From Sulfurirhabdus sp043759595 (lineage in GTDB: Bacteria; Pseudomonadota; Gammaproteobacteria; Burkholderiales; SMCO01): a DNA stretch of 64,000 bases. Below the pieces are notes generated by a model. The model saw only the letters and a list, made by a program, of their open reading frames with translations. It made no database searches and was not told the origin of the DNA. Positions 59,784 through 64,000 of the stretch are shown here, piece by piece (position 1 is the first letter of the stretch; every line of letters begins with the position of its first letter). The stretch is from positions 8,082 through 72,081 of the forward strand of contig JAYVLG010000204.1 of the NCBI GenBank assembly GCA_043759595.1, read 5' to 3'. Position numbers and translations under genes: made by a program.

Positions 59784-60733
59784 TGGCCATCTTGCCGCAC
59801 GTCGTATTTTTAACTACCCTATTGCTGTTGGCTTTATGGTTGCCGTTGCCGCTCTACCTGATGTCGCTTGCATTATTCGGGCTGCCACACGTGATCTGGG
59901 AAATGGGATTTATACGCAGCCGCTATGCGGCGCGCTGGCCGCTGCGCTGGTGGACTGCAGTCTGGGTAGTTCTGCTGTTGCAAGCTGGTATACGCACCGC
60001 AGTATGGCTTGGTAGCTATTCGGCCGCTTCCAGCCAGATTGTCGATCTGCTTTCCCTGTTGCTGCTGGCGCTGATTGTCTTTTTGGCGCCGTTTCGCACC
60101 GGGTGGCGCGTGCGCATTGCGGGATTGTTCTTGGCAGGCACCATCATGTGGCAGTTGGAGCAGGGCGATATTTTGATGGTATTGATGTTGCTGGCGATAA
60201 TGCACAATTTCACGCCGTTGCCGATGGTGTGGGATATGGCCCGTGACAGTCCACCGTTCCGACCATTGGCTTTGACAATCAGTGCCTTGTTCATGCTGCC
60301 GTTATTGGTGGCAGGGAGTAGCTGGACAGGTGCCGTTATCCCGTCCTCAGTTTTATCCTACGTGCCGCTGCTCGAAGGTCAGTTGCCGTCGGGGTGGGGT
60401 GGGTCGCACCGGCAAGCCCTTTTGTCAGCCATGGTTCTGGCACAATGTTTGCACTACTATTGCGTGATTTATTTATTGCCGCGCGCAGAGCTGCGGCGTG
60501 TCAGAAAAGTGGTGGTGTCATTTGCCGTACGTATTGGCGCGCTGATGGCAGTGGCGCTGATGCTTGCTTACTATATGATAGACTACAGCGCGGCCCGCAA
60601 ACTGTATGGCGTTGTGGCGGGCGCACATGCATGGCTGGAATGGCCAGTACTGCTCATGGCTTTTCTTTGTGGTATTGGTAATAATGAAATTTGTTCGTCA
60701 GCTAAAACTGCCTACATTTCGATTGAAAAATAG
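59780..60733 (+). CDS. Polytopic membrane protein, unknown
   Basis: 317 aa from ATG 59780 (ATGATG, overlapping the upstream stop); the longer frame from 59720 is antisense-like filler. Eight or nine transmembrane helices are predicted, with FGLPHVIWEMGFIRSRYAAR between helices 2 and 3, HNFTPLPMVWDMA, and AQCLHYYCVIYLLPRAELRR. Conserved-looking His residues within helices (LPHVIWE, HNFTP, LHYYCV) recall beta-carotene dioxygenase-like (Brp/Blh) membrane proteins, which carry His in such positions. That similarity is tentative. Confidence 0.55.
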   Translation: MMAILPHVVFLTTLLLLALWLPLPLYLMSLALFGLPHVIWEMGFIRSRYAARWPLRWWTAVWVVLLLQAGIRTAVWLGSYSAASSQIVDLLSLLLLALIVFLAPFRTGWRVRIAGLFLAGTIMWQLEQGDILMVLMLLAIMHNFTPLPMVWDMARDSPPFRPLALTISALFMLPLLVAGSSWTGAVIPSSVLSYVPLLEGQLPSGWGGSHRQALLSAMVLAQCLHYYCVIYLLPRAELRRVRKVVVSFAVRIGALMAVALMLAYYMIDYSAARKLYGVVAGAHAWLEWPVLLMAFLCGIGNNEICSSAKTAYISIEK

Positions 60734-60790
60734 ATATGTGACAACAAATGCAAATGCGATATGATGCGGTAAACAATACAATGACGCGCT

Positions 60791-61390
60791 ATGCCAGCCC
60801 AACTCTCCGACGAATCTTTGATGCTTAGTTATCGCGACGGCGATCTGCTCGCCTTTAAGGAGCTGTATCGGCGTCACAGCCAAGGACTATACTTATTTAT
60901 AGCCTGGCGCTCGCCACGCAAGGAATGGGTAGACGATATAGCGCAGGATAGCTGGGCCAATCTTCATCAAGCGCGTGAGCGCTATTACCCGCAAGCCAGC
61001 TTCCGCACCTATTTGTTCCAAATTGCGCGCAATCGTTTGATTGACCTGTTAAGACAACAAGGCAGGATCGTACTGGCGAGCGAGCTCGGATGCAGTGAAG
61101 ACAATAGTGAACTGTTCGATTCTCTTGCCGATGCATCTTATGATGGCATATCACCCGAATCGGCTTTGGATCAAAAACAGCAAATAAAAGAATTGCATGC
61201 AGCTATACGTGCGTTACCCGATGATCAGAGAGAAGCGCTTGTTTTGCAGCAGTTCAATGGAATGAGCCTGGAAGAGATTGCGTTGCTGGTCTCTGCCCCG
61301 GTCGAGACGATCAAAAGCCGTCTGCGTTATGCAATGCGTAAATTGCGCCAGCAACTTGAAAATACCACGGAACAAGGGGAAATGGCATGA
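60791..61390 (+). CDS. ECF (sigma-70 family, group 4) sigma factor
   Basis: 199 aa. Region 2 (about 12-85) reads LLAFKELYRRHSQGLYLFIA then DDIAQDSWANLHQARERY and FRTYLFQIARNRLIDLLRQQ. Region 4 (about 135-190) reads LPDDQREALVLQQFNGMSLE then IALLVSAPVETIKSRLRYAM. ECF factors direct RNA polymerase to stress or envelope genes. The stop overlaps the next gene by 4 bases, the usual link to a cognate anti-sigma factor. The upstream membrane and secreted genes are possible targets. Confidence 0.92.
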   Translation: MPAQLSDESLMLSYRDGDLLAFKELYRRHSQGLYLFIAWRSPRKEWVDDIAQDSWANLHQARERYYPQASFRTYLFQIARNRLIDLLRQQGRIVLASELGCSEDNSELFDSLADASYDGISPESALDQKQQIKELHAAIRALPDDQREALVLQQFNGMSLEEIALLVSAPVETIKSRLRYAMRKLRQQLENTTEQGEMA

Positions 61391-62199
61391 GCCCCCGGGA
61401 TAACAACCACACAGGTGATGACGATTTCGAAGCTTTCCTGCAAGGGAAGGGTGATCTTGCGCAAAAACTACAGCAATTGCCGCAGCCAACTCCACCTGCT
61501 GCACTGACCGCGGCAATTATGGCCCATGCTGAAACCGCCTTACAGCAGCGTTCACCTGCAAATGACGCGTTTATCCCAGACAACACACACAGCCCGGCAC
61601 TGAGGCATTTTATGCGTCTCGTACGGTTGCCACTTGCGTTAGCAGCCACAGTGCTCATCGCCGTGATAATCGGCTTTCAGTGGCAGAACCAATCTTCAGG
61701 CCCCAGACCACTGGTGATAGCACAAAATCCAGTTGCACCAACAGAGCCTTCCGCTACAATGTCAGTACCGCCGAACTCCGGTAAATCCGTTGCCTTGCGA
61801 AAGGATTTGCACAAGCCAGCATCTAGGTCAGCAAAGAAGTCTCCAACAATTATTGCACAGGCTGATATTCCTGATGCTGTCCCCGGTGGAATTGTTTATA
61901 GGGGAGGGCCATCTAATGTACGTTCCGAAGCAGAGCCTGCTACTACCCCTGAACTTCCCCATACCCCTGAACTTCCCCATACCCCTGAAATTTCAGCGCC
62001 TGTCACAGCAAGTACCGCATCCGGTGCAAGCCTTGCCGAAAATCCAAAAGCCAAAGCTTGGCTCACGCTGATTGATGAACTGATCAAAGCTGATATGGAA
62101 CAGAATGCGCTGGAGGAGTGGAATAAATTCCACAAAGCTTATCCAGACTATCCTGTGCCAGAAAAACTGGATGAGAAAATTAAGAAGCTAAAAAAATGA
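61387..62199 (+). CDS. Probable anti-sigma factor (single-pass membrane protein)
   Basis: 270 aa. A cytoplasmic N-terminus of about 80 residues, one transmembrane helix (about 81-100, PLALAATVLIAVIIGF), then a Pro/Ser/Ala-rich periplasmic segment with tandem TPELPH repeats and a C-terminal helical domain (AKAWLTLIDELIKADMEQNA then KLDEKIKKLKK). It overlaps the sigma gene by 4 bases. No canonical anti-sigma zinc motif is visible, so the role is inferred from topology and position. Confidence 0.65.
   Translation: MSPRDNNHTGDDDFEAFLQGKGDLAQKLQQLPQPTPPAALTAAIMAHAETALQQRSPANDAFIPDNTHSPALRHFMRLVRLPLALAATVLIAVIIGFQWQNQSSGPRPLVIAQNPVAPTEPSATMSVPPNSGKSVALRKDLHKPASRSAKKSPTIIAQADIPDAVPGGIVYRGGPSNVRSEAEPATTPELPHTPELPHTPEISAPVTASTASGASLAENPKAKAWLTLIDELIKADMEQNALEEWNKFHKAYPDYPVPEKLDEKIKKLKK
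61945..61989 (+). repeat. 18-bp tandem repeat inside the anti-sigma gene
   Basis: Two exact 18-bp units (61945-61962 and 61963-61980, each ACCCCTGAACTTCCCCAT) and a 9-bp third partial copy. In-frame, they encode the repeated hexapeptide TPELPH. Such repeats can expand or contract by slippage without changing the frame. Confidence 0.85.
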
Positions 62200-62623
62200 C
62201 AATCATGGCTCCTTAGCTGAAATATGTTGGAATAGTCAATTTCAAGGGGTTACGGCCACGATCTTGCTGCGCAAGATCAGCGGGAGGTAAGTACATTATT
62301 GCGCCTGTTTTCACTCCGAATTATAGAAATCCTGGTGTGTTATGTACCCCTTTTTTTCTAACGGTGATATTTCATCGGTTTAGTTAAATTTAACGAAAAG
62401 AATTTAACCCCTTATCGGTAGCTGATTCGTTTCATAATTTAAGAATTCGTATGGCTATCCAAAATAGTGATCATAATATACTGGCCAACTTAGTGATTAA
62501 ATGAAATTTAATCCTCGCTCTGACTATGCTGGCAATACTAATTTAGTAAGAACAGCAGTAGTGTGCGCATTTATCTACCGCGCCATATCAAATTGTTAGG
62601 TGGGTTATTACAAGAGGTTTTAT
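62200..62623. other. Intergenic region before the Lys-rich peptide family
   Basis: 424 bases. A hairpin GATCTTGC-TGC-GCAAGATC lies at 62260-62278 without a following T run. The remainder is AT-rich with no credible gene. It probably holds the promoter of the first small secreted gene. Confidence 0.45.
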
Positions 62624-62893
62624 ATGAAAAAAATGATTGTTTTACTTTCAACATTATTGATGGCAATAGTGAGCGCCTCTGCCGTTGCTGTTGATACGCC
62701 TCCTGCAAAAGCGGGACTTGCCGCTACTGACAAGGTACAAGCTAAGGCAAAAGCTAAGGCAAAAGCTAAGTATGCTAAGAAGCATAAGAAAGTGGCTGAA
62801 AAAATGCGTGGAAACAACATCCATCCAGATCAGGGTTGCAACGATGGCTTGGACTATCAAGAGGGGCGTGGTACATGTACCTTTGCTAGGTAA
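62624..62893 (+). CDS. Small secreted Lys/Ala-rich protein, family copy 1
   Basis: 89 aa from ATG 62624, with AAGAGG about six bases upstream. Signal peptide MKKMIVLLSTLLMAIVSASA, a repetitive basic stretch of alternating Lys and Ala (about 39-50), the motif KKHKKVAEKMRG and a C-terminal CNDGLDYQEGRGTC with two cysteines. It is a paralogue of the genes at 63507 and 63917. The composition recalls acid-shock or histone-like basic peptides, but no function is known. Confidence 0.7.
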   Translation: MKKMIVLLSTLLMAIVSASAVAVDTPPAKAGLAATDKVQAKAKAKAKAKYAKKHKKVAEKMRGNNIHPDQGCNDGLDYQEGRGTCTFAR

Positions 62894-63111
62894 TTTCTTT
62901 GGAATGTCAGGTTGTAGCTAAAGTAAGTATGTAAAAGTGGATCGGCTTTGGGTGGCAGTCAACGTTCAAAGTATATGTTTTTCTGATAGGCAGGATTTTG
63001 TTTGAGTGTAGGAGAAATGAAGTTGCTGAGTTTAGCGATAAAGGAGGGGGCTGTGTAAAAATTGGGCAGCGCCAATCTGCTGTAGGATGTCAATGTTGAT
63101 GGGGTAACTAC

Positions 63112-63285
63112 ATGAAAACAATTTTTTAAGTCACAGTGTTAGCAATTTACGTAAGTGTTTCTTTAGCCAGCTTCGCTGGCGATAATGATTGGCAGCATGA
63201 GAAGCTAAATGGTGGCAGTTACAGTAATGCCAACAATGGGCGATCCGATAACAGCGATCTGGACAAGGCCGGTGATACTTCCTAA
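63112..63285 (+). pseudogene. Small secreted protein gene with a stop codon in its signal peptide
   Basis: In one frame from ATG 63112: MKTIF, TAA, then VTVLAIYVSVSLASFAGDND and WQHEKLNGGSYSNANNGRSD to a stop at 63283-63285. The TAA at 63127-63129 stands where TTA (Leu) would complete a normal signal peptide, so one base change kills the gene. A GTG at 63136 could restart it but would lack the basic N-terminus. It sits between paralogous secreted genes. Confidence 0.6.
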
Positions 63286-63506
63286 TAGACATTACGCCAG
63301 CAAGTGCATTGCAAGATTGCGCCAGATCAAAATGATAGAAAACCCCTTCATCGATGTAATAGCGAGAATGAGAATGGTGTATCTTTACTTAATAATACTT
63401 CTTTTATAACTGGTAAGGGATAACATATATGATATTGTTATTAAATTAGTTTTTCTCGTCGAGTTCCATTTTATATTTTTAAGTTGTGATATTGGAGGAT
63501 TGTTTG

Positions 63507-63767
63507 ATGAAAAAGATGATTGTTTTACTTACAACATTAATGATGGCAATGAGTGTGTCTGCTTGGGCTGCGGATGATGTGGCATCTGCTAATGACGGAG
63601 CTGCTGCTCCTACGAAGTCAGAAGCTAAGGCAAAAGCCAAACATGCCAAGAAGCACAAGAAAGTGGCTGAAAAAATGCGTGAAGTTAGTGATCCAAGTTC
63701 AGCACCTTCGTGCTTACCATACTGCCCTCAACCAAAAGTAAATGGGGGGTCTGGTGTGCGAGGTTAA
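63507..63767 (+). CDS. Small secreted Lys/Ala-rich protein, family copy 2
   Basis: 86 aa from ATG 63507, preceded by GGAGGA (63494-63499). Signal peptide MKKMIVLLTTLMMAMSVSAW-AAD, then a short Asp/Ala spacer, the Lys/Ala run SEAKAKAKHAKKHKKVAEKM and a Ser/Pro-rich tail with two cysteines (SCLPYC). The signal and the KKHKKVAEKMR motif are nearly identical to copy 1 while the tails differ completely, so the tails may be the variable part. Confidence 0.75.
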   Translation: MKKMIVLLTTLMMAMSVSAWAADDVASANDGAAAPTKSEAKAKAKHAKKHKKVAEKMREVSDPSSAPSCLPYCPQPKVNGGSGVRG

Positions 63768-63916
63768 ATAGCAAATATTCATTCTGATTTCCTGTGTCTC
63801 CAATCAGATGACGTTATCTTTTAAATGACGAAAGTCGCAACTTAGTTGTAAGGAGTGCGCTTTTACTCACTAAGTGCAATTCTATTTTTTAAGTGGGTTA
63901 CTAAAAGGGGTGTCAA

Positions 63917-64000
63917 ATGAAAAAAATGATTGTTTTACTTGCAACATTAATGATGGCAATGAGTGTGTCCGCTTGGGCTGCGGATGTCGCTCCTGCCAAA
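63917..64000 (+). CDS. Small secreted Lys/Ala-rich protein, family copy 3 (cut by window edge)
   Basis: The first 28 codons: MKKMIVLLATLMMAMSVSAW then AADVAPAK, continuing beyond the window. AAAGGGG lies about nine bases before the ATG. It is near-identical at the DNA level to copy 2 over the signal peptide, indicating recent tandem duplication. Confidence 0.75.
   Translation, partial: MKKMIVLLATLMMAMSVSAWAADVAPAK

Noticed and set aside
61945..61989. CRISPR or iteron array
   Set aside because: The 18-bp units are inside a coding sequence and keep the reading frame.

Overview
The window reads as a piece of a betaproteobacterial chromosome, probably order Nitrosomonadales. This is inferred from gene order and protein family resemblance: the end of the spc operon and the alpha operon with infA between secY and rpmJ, the uvrA / YajR-type MFS / ssb block, the FmdB-like / DUF502 / aspS / nudB block, and ruvCAB followed by ybgC-tolQRAB-pal-cpoB-queE-queC. 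No rRNA, CRISPR array or complete prophage is visible.

Layout. (1) 1-6150: ribosomal protein, secY and rpoA operon, closed by a strong terminator. (2) 6176-34399: mostly housekeeping genes: a SAM hydrolase, uvrA, an MFS exporter, ssb, a two-component pair, aspS, nudB, nadA, an EEP phosphatase/cardiolipin synthase pair, yebC, ruvCAB, the Tol-Pal operon, queuosine genes and a YedE-type sulfur transporter. (3) 34491-34566: tRNA-Lys(TTT) with a near-consensus promoter. It marks the start of an accessory island. (4) 34600-38600: island debris and plasmid-like genes: an AlpA-like excisionase, a KfrA-like coiled-coil DNA-binding protein behind 9-bp tandem repeats, and a doubly damaged IS256-family element. 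(5) 39146-54303: a dense defence island. It holds an hsdR-[AbrB antitoxin-PIN toxin]-hsdM-hsdS type I restriction operon that runs on into a Septu-like ATPase/HNH pair, then a NucS-like nuclease with a DUF5655 tail. Next come three different TIR-type proteins around a stand-alone SLOG-type nucleotide-sensor gene, and a membrane-anchored Mrr-like endonuclease. (6) 54304-57130: decayed DNA with a broken serine resolvase, a secreted ankyrin-repeat protein and a pair of diverged direct repeats. (7) 57133-62199: secreted and membrane proteins of unknown role, plus an ECF sigma factor overlapping a probable anti-sigma factor. (8) 62624-64000: three copies of a small secreted Lys/Ala-rich protein family, with a separate small secreted gene among them that has been killed by one stop codon.

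How the genes may work together. Five consecutive genes of the hsd operon (antitoxin, toxin, hsdM, hsdS, ATPase) overlap by 4 bases or abut, and the HNH gene follows the ATPase stop directly. Restriction, toxin-antitoxin and the Septu-like module are therefore probably expressed as one unit. The most novel candidate is the TIR/TIR/SLOG/TIR cluster (50088-53207). Thoeris uses TIR enzymes to make NAD-derived signals that a SLOG domain can sense, but no SIR2 or other known Thoeris effector is visible here. That suggests either a different effector arrangement or a new NAD-based defence variant. All functional statements rest on motif recognition by eye; no database search was run.
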